Shown piece after piece: positions 54,521 to 63,101 of a DNA stretch of 64,000 nt. Source of the DNA: Pseudomarimonas arenosa (lineage in GTDB: Bacteria > Pseudomonadota > Gammaproteobacteria > Xanthomonadales > Xanthomonadaceae); assembly GCF_014841215.1 (NCBI RefSeq), contig NZ_JACYTR010000022.1, positions 1 to 64,000 on the forward strand, written 5' to 3'. The notes beneath the pieces were generated by a model. That model did no database searches. It was not told the DNA's origin and saw only the letters and a list, made by a program, of their open reading frames with translations. Positions within the stretch are counted from its first letter, which is position 1; each line of letters starts with the position of its first letter. A program made the translations under genes and the position numbers.

Positions 54521-55390
54521 ATGACGTCAGAGCTGATCCATGCTGAGGGCCAGGTAATTGCTGCAGTCGACAGTTCGATCTACGCAGCCAGCATTGCCGA
54601 ACACGCCGCTTGGGCGGCATCCCGGCTTGGGGCAAGACTAAGCTTCCTACACTGCATTGAGCGCATAGCCACGTCGATGCCGATGGATTTGAGCGGCAAC
54701 CTGGTGCTGGGCAGTCAGGAGCAACTATTGACCAGCATGGCAGAACTCGATGAGAAGCAAGGCAAACTGGCGCAGCAGCGTGGCCGCCTTCTGCTGGACC
54801 AGGTGGTAGAACGCGCGCGCGCTCAGCACAGCGTGCATCCGCATACCCTGCTTCGCCATGGCGACCTGCTCGAGTCACTGCTGGAACTGGAGCAGCAAAG
54901 CCGCTTGTTGGTGCTGGGCAAGCGGGGCGAGCACGCCGATTTCGGCAAGGGCCATCTGGGCAGCAAACTGGAGCGGGTGATTCGCGCCGTGCATCGGCCG
55001 GTGCTGGTCGCCTCCCGCGCCTTCCGCCCGATTCGACGCTTCATGATTGCCTTCGACGGCAGCCCCACCACACGCCGCTGCATCGACATGGTTGCGGCTA
55101 GTCCCTTGCTCAAAGGGCTGGATTGTCTTCTCCTCACAGCGGGTGATGCCGCGTCCGATGACGCCCTCCGCTGGGCCGAGCAACAACTGGCATCGGCCGG
55201 CCTCGCAGCCAGTACGATCAAGGTGGACGGCGCAGCCGATACTGCCATTCCCGAGCACGTGTCCAAGCGAGAGGTGGATCTGCTGGTGATGGGCGCTTAC
55301 GGCCACTCACGCATTCGAAACCTGATCGTCGGCAGCACCACGACCCAGGTGTTGCGCGACTGTCTGATTCCGGTGCTGCTGCTGCGCTGA
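54521..55390 (+). CDS. Tandem universal stress protein (UspA-type)
   Basis: The 289-residue protein has two Usp domains. The second has the ATP-binding pattern G-x2-G-x9-G-S/T as MGAYGHSRIRNLIVGSTT. The first has a degenerate version (LGKRGEHADFGKGHLGS). It follows the SulP gene by 13 bases, an arrangement known from other bacteria in which the Usp protein adjusts the transporter; this is an inference here. The start is the ATG at 54521, after AGGTG; a GTG at 54515 after GAGGA is equally possible. Confidence 0.9.
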   Translation: MTSELIHAEGQVIAAVDSSIYAASIAEHAAWAASRLGARLSFLHCIERIATSMPMDLSGNLVLGSQEQLLTSMAELDEKQGKLAQQRGRLLLDQVVERARAQHSVHPHTLLRHGDLLESLLELEQQSRLLVLGKRGEHADFGKGHLGSKLERVIRAVHRPVLVASRAFRPIRRFMIAFDGSPTTRRCIDMVAASPLLKGLDCLLLTAGDAASDDALRWAEQQLASAGLAASTIKVDGAADTAIPEHVSKREVDLLVMGAYGHSRIRNLIVGSTTTQVLRDCLIPVLLLR

Positions 55391-55623
55391 TCGAAAGCTG
55401 CCCAATATGCTGCAGCGCAAGATGCGCTAGTCGGGGATCGGCGTAAGGTGGGTTGGCCGCTCCCTCTCGCTTCGTTGGCTACTGCACGCTTGCCTGGCCA
55501 CACCGTCCCGCCGCCCCCTTGGGCCCGAAGCCGGTGCGTCACCCGTTCGCCGGGCGCTGTCTCACACACCGTCTGCCATCGACCCGGCCCGCTGCGGCGA
55601 CTACGCACATAAAGGGGAATCTC
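55391..55623. other. Intergenic region
   Basis: No gene is supported. A short GC stem (CTGCAGCGCAAGATGCGCTAG region, 55411-55431) follows the usp stop and may be a weak terminator. AAGGGG at 55611-55616 is the ribosome binding site of the next gene. Confidence 0.4.
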
Positions 55624-56100
55624 ATGTTCAAGACCAAGCACTATCTGTGTCCGGCCCTGGCCGCCGGCCTGCTGATGATGGCATCCGGCGGCGCTGTGGC
55701 CAGTGACGCCGAGGATGTGATCGCCACCGCCTATGCCCAGTGGGCGGCGGAGAACCAGAACAAGCCCTCAGCTGAGGCCTGGACGACCATTGCCGATGAT
55801 TACACCGAGTTCAATCCGGTCGTTCCGGCCCTGGTCAAGGGCAAGGCGCAGGCGGCCAAGTTCTATGAGGCCAGCCGCAGCAGTGGCGACGTCGGGCTGG
55901 TCTCGGAGATGATCAATCCACATGTTCAGGTGTATGGCGATGTCGCCATCCTCAGCTACAACTACGCCGGGATCACCAAGAACGCCGAGGGCAAGCAGCA
56001 ACCCAACCTGGCCAAATCGACCCGCATTTACCACAAGCGCGACGGCAAGTGGATGCTGGTGCATGCCAACTTTGCTGCGGTCGTGGTGCCGCAGAACTGA
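55624..56100 (+). CDS. Exported NTF2/SnoaL-like protein
   Basis: The 158-residue product has a signal peptide (MFKTKHYLCPALAAGLLMMA) and a domain of the NTF2-like superfamily (DUF4440/SnoaL-like): AEDVIATAYAQWAAENQNKP in helix 1, then KGKAQAAKFYEASRSSG, VAILSYNYAGITK and KRDGKWMLVHANFA in the closing sheet. Such proteins are enzymes or ligand carriers; no active site is claimed. The start has AAGGGG six bases upstream. It is a single gene. Confidence 0.8.
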   Translation: MFKTKHYLCPALAAGLLMMASGGAVASDAEDVIATAYAQWAAENQNKPSAEAWTTIADDYTEFNPVVPALVKGKAQAAKFYEASRSSGDVGLVSEMINPHVQVYGDVAILSYNYAGITKNAEGKQQPNLAKSTRIYHKRDGKWMLVHANFAAVVVPQN

Positions 56101-56122
56101 GGCCGATTGCTCGGTTGAGGCC

Positions 56123-56275
56123 GCCCCTTCGACTGGCGCAGGGGCGTCGAAGCGACCGCCGAACCACCCACCTCGCACTCGCTGAGCCTGTCGAAGCGAG
56201 CCTCGACAGCGCGTTGCGCAGGCCGGCCATGGAGCCCTCGGAGCCATCTTGGCCACGTGCTTCGCCCAGTTGCCC
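56123..56275 (+). repeat. Dispersed repeat of the GTCGAAGCGAGCCTCGAC type, copy 2
   Basis: It opens with CCCCTTCGACTGGCGCAGGG and has the core CTGAGCCTGTCGAAGCGAGC followed by CTCGACAGCGCGTTGCGC, as at 11027-11164. It starts soon after the NTF2-like gene's stop. Confidence 0.6.
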
Positions 56276-56351
56276 TCGGCGGACCGAGAGAGCTCCCATT
56301 GGCTCAAGCGTATGGATAACTCCCTACCTGAACCGACAACAACCCAATAAC

Positions 56352-56381
56352 GGCGTGAACGAAATGTTTACGCCGATTTTT
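56352..56381 (+). terminator. Hairpin plus T-tract
   Basis: GGCGTGAA CGAAATG TTTACGCC forms an eight-pair stem with one wobble pair and is followed by GATTTTTC. This is the best rho-independent terminator seen in the window. It would stop transcripts from upstream before the TPR gene at 56424. Confidence 0.65.
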
Positions 56382-56423
56382 CGGCACTCGGCTATACCTA
56401 GCGCCCCGTTCCACAACGTATGA

Positions 56424-57320
56424 GTGCCCTCTGTGCGTAACACCCTGTTTATCGCCGCTTTTGCCCTCAGCCTCACCGCCCTGCCGGGACTGGCGGCTGC
56501 TCAGCCGCTGGCGCCGCAGGTCCAGCAGCTGCGCGACCAGTTCCGTCATCAAAGCCTGGATGACGCACTGGAAGCTGCGGAGGAAACCACCGAGGCACTG
56601 CCTGATGACGCCATGGCCTGGTTGTGGGCCGGTCGCGTGTACGGGCGGCAGGCCCAGGAGGCCAATATCCTGACCAAGGCCAAGTGGGCCGGTCGCTGCC
56701 GCGACGCCTTCGAAAAAGCCGTCGAGCTACAGCCCGGATTGGTCGAGGCGCGTTTCGATCTGATGCAGTACTACCTGTTGGCCCCCGGCATCATGGGCGG
56801 CGGGCGCGACAAGGCCGAGGCGCAGGCCAAGGCCATTGCTGAACTGGATGCGGCCGAGGGCAAGGTGGCCGCCGCCAATCTCGCCCTGCAGGACGACAGC
56901 GACAGCACGGCTGAATCGCTGTATCGCGAAGCCTTGCGCGCCAATCCGGCCAGTATCCGCGCCCTGTTCGGTTTCAATGCCTTCCTGCAGAACCGCAAGC
57001 GCTTCGACGATGTGCGCACGCTGTGGGTCGATGCCTTGGACCACGAGAAGACCCTCGCCCTGGGCCGCTACCAGCTCGGCCGACTGGCCGCCATCACCGG
57101 CGATCACATCGAGCAGGGCCTTGCCTATCTCGATGCCTTTATTGCCGCTGGCGAGGAGCCCGAACAACTCAGCCTGGCCGCCGCACAATGGCGTCGCGGG
57201 CAACTGCTGGATAAGCTCGGCCGTCGCGACGAGGCGATCGCCGCGTTTGAGCTGGCAATGAACGATCGCGATGTTGGAGAGATGGCGAAGGCCGACCTCA
57301 AGCGCGTCAAACAGGGCTAA
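56424..57320 (+). CDS. Periplasmic tetratricopeptide-repeat protein
   Basis: The protein of about 298 residues has a signal peptide (VRNTLFIAAFALSLTALPGL and following) and helical repeats: AMAWLWAGRVYGRQAQEANI, then FEKAVELQPGLVEARFDLMQ and SLYREALRANPASIRALFGF. TPR proteins scaffold other proteins. The start is the GTG at 56424 or the GTG at 56433, where the signal peptide proper begins. It heads a short run with two small genes on the same strand (57335 and 57725). Confidence 0.75.
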   Translation: MPSVRNTLFIAAFALSLTALPGLAAAQPLAPQVQQLRDQFRHQSLDDALEAAEETTEALPDDAMAWLWAGRVYGRQAQEANILTKAKWAGRCRDAFEKAVELQPGLVEARFDLMQYYLLAPGIMGGGRDKAEAQAKAIAELDAAEGKVAAANLALQDDSDSTAESLYREALRANPASIRALFGFNAFLQNRKRFDDVRTLWVDALDHEKTLALGRYQLGRLAAITGDHIEQGLAYLDAFIAAGEEPEQLSLAAAQWRRGQLLDKLGRRDEAIAAFELAMNDRDVGEMAKADLKRVKQG

Positions 57321-57334
57321 GCGGCGGCGAAGTC

Positions 57335-57667
57335 GTGCAAGCTCGAACCTGGTTGCACGCCAGCGCGCTGTTGCTCAGTGCGCCGGCCCATGCTCACGGG
57401 CCGACGATTGAGGCCGTGTATCTCCTCGCTGCCGTCTACTTGCTGCCCTACCTCATCGGCTGGGTGATCAGCGGCCGCGGGACACGCTGGCGCTTCCTGG
57501 TCTGTTGCTGCGCCATCTTGGCACTGGGTTGGCTGACCAGCTGGGTCGGAACGTCGACCGGGACGTTCTTCAGCCTGGCCGCCGTCGCTTACTTTCTGCC
57601 CTGGCTCTTGCTGCCGCTGTCGGTCTACTTGCGCCGGCGACAGCGGCGTGCAACCGAGCTTGAATGA
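57335..57667 (+). CDS. Small integral membrane protein, hypothetical
   Basis: The 110-residue product has an N-terminal signal-like stretch ending PAHAH, and three hydrophobic segments (AVYLLAAVYLLPYLIGWVI, FLVCCCAILALGWLTSW and FFSLAAVAYFLPWLLLPLSV), then a basic end RRRQRRATELE that would face the cytoplasm. The family is not recognised. The start is the GTG at 57335, 14 bases after the TPR gene. Confidence 0.55.
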   Translation: MQARTWLHASALLLSAPAHAHGPTIEAVYLLAAVYLLPYLIGWVISGRGTRWRFLVCCCAILALGWLTSWVGTSTGTFFSLAAVAYFLPWLLLPLSVYLRRRQRRATELE

Positions 57668-57724
57668 GATGCCGGCGCTGCAACACGCTATCCTGCGCCA
57701 TCGCCCGCTCTCCATCAAACGCCT

Positions 57725-58255
57725 GTGAACCCGCTGAAAATCCTCGCCCTGGCGGTCCTGTCCCTGGTGGTCGCCGCGGTACTGTCGATCGCCATCTACA
57801 CTGAGTATTTCGGCCCGCCCACGGACACTTCCGAATGGCATCGATTGCCGAGCCGGGCGCAGAGCGAGGTCGAACGCATTGTTCCGCCGCTGAACGGCGA
57901 GAAGTTCCTCTACTACTACTCGCTCGGAGCGATCAGCTTTGAGGAAGATGGCAATCTGGTAACCGACCAACGTGTGGTGAGCTATGCCACCTACGAGGGC
58001 GAACCGTTTCAATTCGAATCGCGCTACGAAGATATCCGCGATATCAGCGTGCAGCAGGGCCAGCATTTTCTCGACGACACCGTGATCACGCTGCATCACG
58101 AAGATCCGGATCTCGATTTCGAGCTGTGGTTTTCAGTCAAGCGCGGACTGGATCGGAAAATTGCCAACTACATTCGGCAGCGCATCAGCCAGCCCGAGAC
58201 CGAGCCAGTCGAGGCCGCTCAGCAGGCGATCAATCAGCCTGTTGAGCAGGAGTGA
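57725..58255 (+). CDS. Membrane-anchored hypothetical protein
   Basis: The 176-residue product has one N-terminal helix (ILALAVLSLVVAAVLSIAIY) followed by a soluble beta-rich domain (EKFLYYYSLGAISFEEDG and ISVQQGQHFLDDTVITLHHE), similar in feel to PH-like domains, and a Gln/Glu-rich end. No family is assigned. The start is the GTG at 57725. Its last 26 bases overlap the end of the convergent gene at 58230-58931. Confidence 0.55.
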   Translation: MNPLKILALAVLSLVVAAVLSIAIYTEYFGPPTDTSEWHRLPSRAQSEVERIVPPLNGEKFLYYYSLGAISFEEDGNLVTDQRVVSYATYEGEPFQFESRYEDIRDISVQQGQHFLDDTVITLHHEDPDLDFELWFSVKRGLDRKIANYIRQRISQPETEPVEAAQQAINQPVEQE

Positions 58256-58931
58256 TAGCGGCGGACAAGCGTGTTGGCTGCGCACGCGGCCGGCTCTGCC
58301 GCCCTGCCCGCCACCATTCGAACAGCAAGACGCCCATCACCAGCAGTATCGGCAGCCCCAACCAGCCCGAGCTTTGCCAGCTGTCGGGAAACTGCTTGGC
58401 CTGGCCGAGAAACAATGAGGTGGTTGCGATCCACATCGCATAGCCCATCCGCCACAAGTGACGGCGAATGCGCTGCGTCGGCGCCAATTCGCGGCCTAGC
58501 AACAGACGCACATCGCCGATCGCTGCCAGCCCGGCGACCAGCGAAAACATGATCAAGGCCTGATAGGGGATGCCGTCAATCGCGCCGCCAGGCGCATCGG
58601 CGGCGACCCGACTCAACAAAGCAGCGGCCGTGGCCACACTGGATACCCAGAGCAGCAGTCCGACGCGCCAACCATGGGCGGCGATGCGCGGCGAACGCAC
58701 GGTCATGATCCCGCTCAGCACCAGGTAGCCGGTCAGCGAAGCGGCAATGATATTGCCCGGATTGGGGCGCAAATAGGTGGCGATCAGCAGCGCGCTGGCG
58801 GTCATCAGCAGCATGGCCAAGCCGAATACCCTGCCGCTGCGCCGGTGCAGAACGCCGCCCTTGCGCGCCATCAGCGCCAGTGCGCCGGCCAGAATGGCCA
58901 GCAGGCCGCCGACAATATGCAGATACAACAT
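58230..58931 (-). CDS. DUF2306-like integral membrane protein
   Basis: The 233-residue protein has about six membrane helices. It opens MLYLHIVGGLLAILAGALAL, then RKGGVLHRRSGRVFGLAMLL, the His/Arg pattern of the YozB/DUF2306 type membrane proteins, whose role is unknown (possible haem link). The start at 58931 has GGAG seven bases upstream. It is divergent from the LytS-like kinase gene, 185 bases apart. Confidence 0.7.
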   Translation of the reverse strand: MLYLHIVGGLLAILAGALALMARKGGVLHRRSGRVFGLAMLLMTASALLIATYLRPNPGNIIAASLTGYLVLSGIMTVRSPRIAAHGWRVGLLLWVSSVATAAALLSRVAADAPGGAIDGIPYQALIMFSLVAGLAAIGDVRLLLGRELAPTQRIRRHLWRMGYAMWIATTSLFLGQAKQFPDSWQSSGWLGLPILLVMGVLLFEWWRAGRQSRPRAQPTRLSAAITPAQQAD

Positions 58932-59116
58932 GGGCAGACTCCGCCTGGATTCGCGCTCATCCTGCGGACCCAGGTCGGTTGCCTCCAGTGGCATGCGATG
59001 AACCACGGTAATTCGGACTTGAATGACGACCAGGGGCGATCAGTGGCACTGCAGGCACTGCTGGAAACAGTGCCCCACGCGCAGCCAAGGCTCGCGCTTG
59101 GTTACCATCGGCTGCC

Positions 59117-60193
59117 ATGAAGGCCGTCGACATCCACCACCACCCACCGCGAACGCGGCAACGCCTGTTTCGGGTGCTCAGCGTCGGTCTGCTATGGGGC
59201 TTGCTGATCAGCCCGACGTTCGAGGGAGTACGGCTGTATGAAGTAATGGCGCGCACCCTGGTGGTGGCCCTGACAGCCTGGGCTGCATTCGAGATCGCCG
59301 GACGGTTTCCGCCGCGCCTGCCGCGCTGGTTTGCCCGCTGGGCCTGGCAGATTCTGGCCCTGGCGCTGGCCATTCCGCCAGCCGTGATCGCAGTGTACCT
59401 GCTGGTGTCGCAGCAGGATGCCTTGCCCTTGTGGCAAAACCGGCCACGGCTGTTCGGCATGGCAACCATCAGTTTCACCGGCCTGCTGTTTGGCCCATGG
59501 TTGGGCATCACCGCCTTGATGCGGCAGATTCGCGGCGAAGCCGAACAACTCGCCCTTAGCCTTCAGTTGCAACAAAGCGAACACCAACGACAGACACTGG
59601 ATTCGCGCCTGCGCCTCTTGCATGCCCAGGTGCAACCGCATTTTCTGTTCAACACCCTGGCCAATGTGCGCGAACTGGTCGAGTCCGGCGCGCCGCAGGC
59701 TGGCCCGGTCCTGGCCAGTTTGATCAGCTATCTGCGCGCCGCCGTGCCGCAGCTGCAACAGCCGACCAGCACGCTCAAACAAGAGATCGACCTGGTGCGC
59801 GCCTATCTTGAGGTGATGCAGATGCGCATTCCCGATCGCCTGCGCTACCGCATCGAGATGCCGGCCGCGGCGGCCCATCTGCCATGCCTGCCGGTCTCGA
59901 TTCTCACCCTGGTGGAGAACGCCGTGCGGCATGGCATCGATCCGAGCGAAACCGGCGGTGAAGTGCAGGTACGAGTCAGTCATGATGCGGCTCGCTGCCG
60001 CGTTGAGGTCACCGACGATGGCGTCGGCCTGCCCGCCGGCACTATGACCGATGGCCTGGGCAGCGGGCTGGAAAACCTGCGCCAACGCCTCGCCTTGAAC
60101 TTTGCCGAGGCAGCACAGCTGCGCGTCGAGCCCTTGCTTCCGCACGGCACCCGAGCTGAAATCGAATTCCCCGCCAGCCCGGATACCCCATGA
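59117..60193 (+). CDS. LytS/YehU-type sensor histidine kinase
   Basis: The 358-residue kinase has four N-terminal membrane helices without a recognised sensory domain, a coiled coil, and the His_kinase domain with phospho-acceptor His in AQVQPHFLFNTLANVREL. A HATPase follows (LVENAVRHGIDPSETGG, DDGVGLPAG). It should phosphorylate the LytTR regulator encoded next, with which it overlaps by ATGA. Typical targets of such pairs are autolysis, nutrient sensing or surface adaptation. Confidence 0.92.
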   Translation: MKAVDIHHHPPRTRQRLFRVLSVGLLWGLLISPTFEGVRLYEVMARTLVVALTAWAAFEIAGRFPPRLPRWFARWAWQILALALAIPPAVIAVYLLVSQQDALPLWQNRPRLFGMATISFTGLLFGPWLGITALMRQIRGEAEQLALSLQLQQSEHQRQTLDSRLRLLHAQVQPHFLFNTLANVRELVESGAPQAGPVLASLISYLRAAVPQLQQPTSTLKQEIDLVRAYLEVMQMRIPDRLRYRIEMPAAAAHLPCLPVSILTLVENAVRHGIDPSETGGEVQVRVSHDAARCRVEVTDDGVGLPAGTMTDGLGSGLENLRQRLALNFAEAAQLRVEPLLPHGTRAEIEFPASPDTP

Positions 60194-60966
60194 GCGTGCG
60201 CGCCCTGATCGCCGATGACGAACCGCTGCTGCGCGGCGGTCTGGCGCGCATGCTGGCGCAGGCCTGGCCGGACTTGCAGATCATTGCCGAAGCGCGCAAC
60301 GGTCGCGAAGCTGTGGCGGCATTCGAGCAACTGCGACCCGAGGTCTGCTTTCTCGATGTACAGATGCCGGGCATCAATGGCATCGAGGCGGCGCGACAGA
60401 TAGGCCAACGCGCGCATCTGGTATTCGTCACCGCGTTCAGCGAATACGCGGTACAGGCTTTCGACCGCGGCGCCCTGGATTATCTGGTCAAACCAGTTGA
60501 GCTGGCCCGTCTGCAGGACACCGTGGCCCGCCTGCGCGACCGACTTCAGCACAGCACGCCGATCCTCGATCGCACTGCCCTGCTGGATGAGCTGGAGGCC
60601 CGCCTGCGACCCGGTTACAGCCGTCCGTATCTGCGCTGGCTTAACGCCTCGTTAGGAGGAACGGTGCAAGTGATTGATTGCCAACGTATCGACTATCTGC
60701 GCTCGGACGAAAAGTACACTCGTGTGGTCTGGCGTCGAGCCGACGGCGGTATCGAGCAATCCCTGGTGCGCATGGCATTGAAGGAATTGCTGGCCCAGCT
60801 CGACCCGGATGTGTTTGTACAGGTGCACCGATCGGCGGCGGTGAATCGACATGCGATCGATCGCATCGAGCGCCATGACAACGAAACCGCCACCGTGCAT
60901 CTGCGCGCCAGCGATGAAACGCTGCCAATGAGCCGCAGCTTTATCGGCCAGTTTCGCCAGATGTAA
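60190..60966 (+). CDS. LytTR-family response regulator
   Basis: The 258-residue protein has a receiver domain (LIADDEPLL, the phosphorylated Asp in FLDVQMPGINGIE, and Lys in LDYLVKPVELARLQ) and a LytTR DNA-binding domain (INCQRIDYLRSDEKYTRVVW-type core, then VHRSAAVNRHAIDRIERHDN). It overlaps the kinase gene by four bases. LytTR regulators bind paired direct repeats upstream of their targets; no such site is evident right here. Confidence 0.93.
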   Translation: MSVRALIADDEPLLRGGLARMLAQAWPDLQIIAEARNGREAVAAFEQLRPEVCFLDVQMPGINGIEAARQIGQRAHLVFVTAFSEYAVQAFDRGALDYLVKPVELARLQDTVARLRDRLQHSTPILDRTALLDELEARLRPGYSRPYLRWLNASLGGTVQVIDCQRIDYLRSDEKYTRVVWRRADGGIEQSLVRMALKELLAQLDPDVFVQVHRSAAVNRHAIDRIERHDNETATVHLRASDETLPMSRSFIGQFRQM

Positions 60967-60976
60967 GCCATTTTGG

Positions 60977-61288
60977 CCCGGTTACTTCATGCGGTCGCGC
61001 CGAAAGACACCGCCAGCCCCGGCAAATCAACGTTTTCGAACAATTCTCGTTGGATCACAACGTGTTCGCTGTCTTTCGTCGCTGGCACGGCCCTCATGCG
61101 GCCGCTGCGCGGCTACGGCTGCTGCGCGGCTATGCGGGCATTCGCCCCGAGGTCCTTTGCACCAATTGCTGCGTTGTTCGGCTGCTGTCGCAGCTACGCG
61201 GGACTGCGTCCCGATCTCGTCCAAGTGAGCCTTGCACCCGGCGCAAAGTCCTCGGTGATCATCCGCGCCCCCTCATGAAATAGCCGGG
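60977..61288 (+). repeat. Long-inverted-end repeat element, copy 2 (312 bp)
   Basis: It begins CCCGGTTACTTCATGCGG and ends CCTCATGAAATAGCCGGG, inverse to each other with a few mismatches. Its inner blocks match 52678-52892: GTCGCGCCGAAAGACACC / CTGTCTTTCGTCGCTGGC, ACGGCCCTCATGCGGCCGC and GAGGTCCTTTGCACCAATTG. It carries extra GGCTACGG/GGCTATGC duplications, which explain its larger size. It lies 10 bases after the regulator's stop. Confidence 0.8.
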
Positions 61289-61363
61289 TTAAGCATGACC
61301 TTCTTGCGGCGATGAACAAGTGGTCGATAATGGTCGGCATTGCGGATCAGCCGGAGGCACGCC

Positions 61364-61756
61364 ATGCTGAGTAGAACGGCCAGCTGCAGCTGCGGCAAGC
61401 TGCAGGCCGTGGCGAATGGTCATCCAGTGCGCATTTCGATTTGCCATTGCCTGGATTGTCAGCGCCGCAGCGGCGGCGTATTCGCCATTCAGGCGCGCTT
61501 TCTGCCCGAACAGGTGCAGATCTCGGGTGAAGGACGCGAATATGCGCGCAAGGGCGGCTCGGGCACCACCATCCGTTTCACCTTCTGTCCGGACTGCGGC
61601 GCCACGCTGTACTACCAGATCGAGGGAGAAGAGCGCATCGCCATTCCGGTGGGCGCCTTTGCCGATCCCAACTTTCCATCACCGACGGTTTCGGTGTACG
61701 AAGAGCGCAAGCATGCCTGGGTAGAATTGCCGGCCGGCATCGAGCGCTTCGAATGA
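61364..61756 (+). CDS. GFA-family protein (glutathione-dependent formaldehyde-activating enzyme type)
   Basis: The 130-residue protein carries the family's zinc-binding cysteines: CSCGKLQA near the start, then ICHCLDCQRRSGG and TFCPDCGATLYY. Members were first described as binding glutathione and formaldehyde, but most have no proven activity. The start at 61364 has GGAGG six bases upstream; an ATG at 61340 adds only eight residues. Confidence 0.9.
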   Translation: MLSRTASCSCGKLQAVANGHPVRISICHCLDCQRRSGGVFAIQARFLPEQVQISGEGREYARKGGSGTTIRFTFCPDCGATLYYQIEGEERIAIPVGAFADPNFPSPTVSVYEERKHAWVELPAGIERFE

Positions 61757-61769
61757 GCCCACGCTTGCG

Positions 61770-62282
61770 ATGATCATTCGTCCGGCCAGCGCAGCTGACT
61801 TTCCGGCCGTGCTGGCCTTGAATCAGGCGTCGGTGCAGTTTCTCAGTCCGCTGGATGCTGCGCGACTGGGTCGCCTGCACGCCGAGGCCTGCCTGCATCT
61901 GCTGGTGGAACTCGAAGACCGGATCGGCGCTTTCCTGCTGGCGTTTCGCGAGGGGGCCAACTATGACAGCCCCAACTACCGCTGGTTTCAGACTCGCTAC
62001 CCACATTTTCTGTATGTGGACCGGGTGGTGGTGGACGCCACGGCCCGCGGGCAGGGCCTGGGCAAACGGCTTTACCAGCGCGTGTTCGACACGGCGCGCG
62101 CCCTCGGTACAGCCTGCGTCGCCTGCGAGTTCGACCTCGATCCGCCAAATCCGATCTCAGCGGCCTTTCACGCCCACTTCGGCTTTCGCGAAGTGGGCCG
62201 GCAGGCGGTGATGGACGGCAAGAAGCAGGTGTCGCTGCAAGTGGCTTGCCTCAGCGGCCGTGGGCAGGCGCGCTCACCTTGA
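61770..62282 (+). CDS. GNAT-family acetyltransferase
   Basis: The 170-residue enzyme has the acetyl-CoA binding loop as ARGQGLGKRLYQ, and YVDRVVVDATARG in the preceding strand. NPISAAFHAHFGFREVG is the typical C-terminal part. The acyl acceptor is unknown. It is 13 bases after the GFA gene, and its TGA overlaps the TTG of the next acetyltransferase gene. Confidence 0.9.
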   Translation: MIIRPASAADFPAVLALNQASVQFLSPLDAARLGRLHAEACLHLLVELEDRIGAFLLAFREGANYDSPNYRWFQTRYPHFLYVDRVVVDATARGQGLGKRLYQRVFDTARALGTACVACEFDLDPPNPISAAFHAHFGFREVGRQAVMDGKKQVSLQVACLSGRGQARSP

Positions 62283-62779
62283 GTCGCAGTGCCAACCTCT
62301 GCAGCATTCGTCCTGCTCGTTCGACCGATGCCGATGCGATCAGCCGCCTCTCGCTCAGCTTCAGCGACGAATTCATCGTCGATTCGGTCGCTGCCCAGGG
62401 CTTTCTCGACAGCCTGTCGGCGCATGCATTCCGGCAACGACTCGCGTTGCCAGACTACGCCTACCGGGTCGCCGAGCAGGACGGCCTACTGCTCGGCTAT
62501 CTCGCCATGCTGCGCGGCAGCCACCTGTTCCAGCTGTTCGTCGATCGCGCCCATCACCGCCGCGGCGTCGCCAAGGCACTCTGGCACCACGCCCTCCGCG
62601 ACTACGAGACCGATACGATGACGGTGAACGCGTCGCTGAATGCGGTGCCCGTCTATCGTCAATTCGGCTTTGTGGCCGAGGGGCCGCTGACGGTGAAACA
62701 AGGAGTTCGCTACGTGCCGATGTGTCGGATCAGGTCAGACTTGCCAGCCCTGGCACCGTCGGTGAACCTGCCCGTGTAG
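62279..62779 (+). CDS. GNAT-family acetyltransferase
   Basis: The 166-residue enzyme has HLFQLFVDRAHHRRGVAKAL as strand 4 and the acetyl-CoA loop, and VNASLNAVPVYRQFGFVAEG as the C-terminal part. The start is the TTG at 62279, overlapping the previous stop (TTGA); another TTG at 62246 is possible. It is the third gene in a run of small enzymes. Acceptor unknown. Confidence 0.85.
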   Translation: MSRSANLCSIRPARSTDADAISRLSLSFSDEFIVDSVAAQGFLDSLSAHAFRQRLALPDYAYRVAEQDGLLLGYLAMLRGSHLFQLFVDRAHHRRGVAKALWHHALRDYETDTMTVNASLNAVPVYRQFGFVAEGPLTVKQGVRYVPMCRIRSDLPALAPSVNLPV

Positions 62780-62813
62780 GCTGGCGGCCCAACCTTTCTC
62801 TTCTGGATCTGCC

Positions 62814-63101
62814 ATGCGCCTGTTCCTGTGGATATCGGTGCTGCTGATCATCGCAACCGGCATCGCGCACTCCTGGCTGGGCGCGCGCTACCCACTAGAT
62901 CTTGCTGGTGATTTCCGCCCAAGCGTCAACGGGCTAGCCAAAGGCATGAATCGTATGGGCCGCGGATACAGTTTTGACGTGATTAGGGCAAGGATGCTGT
63001 ACGACCCCAAGGCGCGCAAAGCCGGCGCTGTCGAAGTGATCGAGCGCGTGCCGGATACCGATTCGGGCATGATGAAGGTGGACGCTTCTTTGCTGATGTA
63101 A
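62814..63101 (+). CDS. Exported hypothetical protein, probably 3'-truncated
   Basis: The 95-residue frame starts with a signal peptide (MRLFLWISVLLIIATGIAHS). The body (LAGDFRPSVNGLAKGMNRMG, GYSFDVIRARMLYDPKARKA, then GAVEVIERVPDTDSGMMK) reads smoothly to about 63075. Its last eight codons (VDASLLM) are the reverse complement of the start of parE. This suggests the original gene was cut where the toxin-antitoxin locus joins. Confidence 0.5.
   Translation: MRLFLWISVLLIIATGIAHSWLGARYPLDLAGDFRPSVNGLAKGMNRMGRGYSFDVIRARMLYDPKARKAGAVEVIERVPDTDSGMMKVDASLLM

Noticed and set aside
57317-58099. A 260-codon open frame on the minus strand at the small membrane genes
   Set aside because: It reads as Gln/Arg-rich sequence without a start signal. 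The plus-strand genes have signal peptides and membrane helices in proper order.
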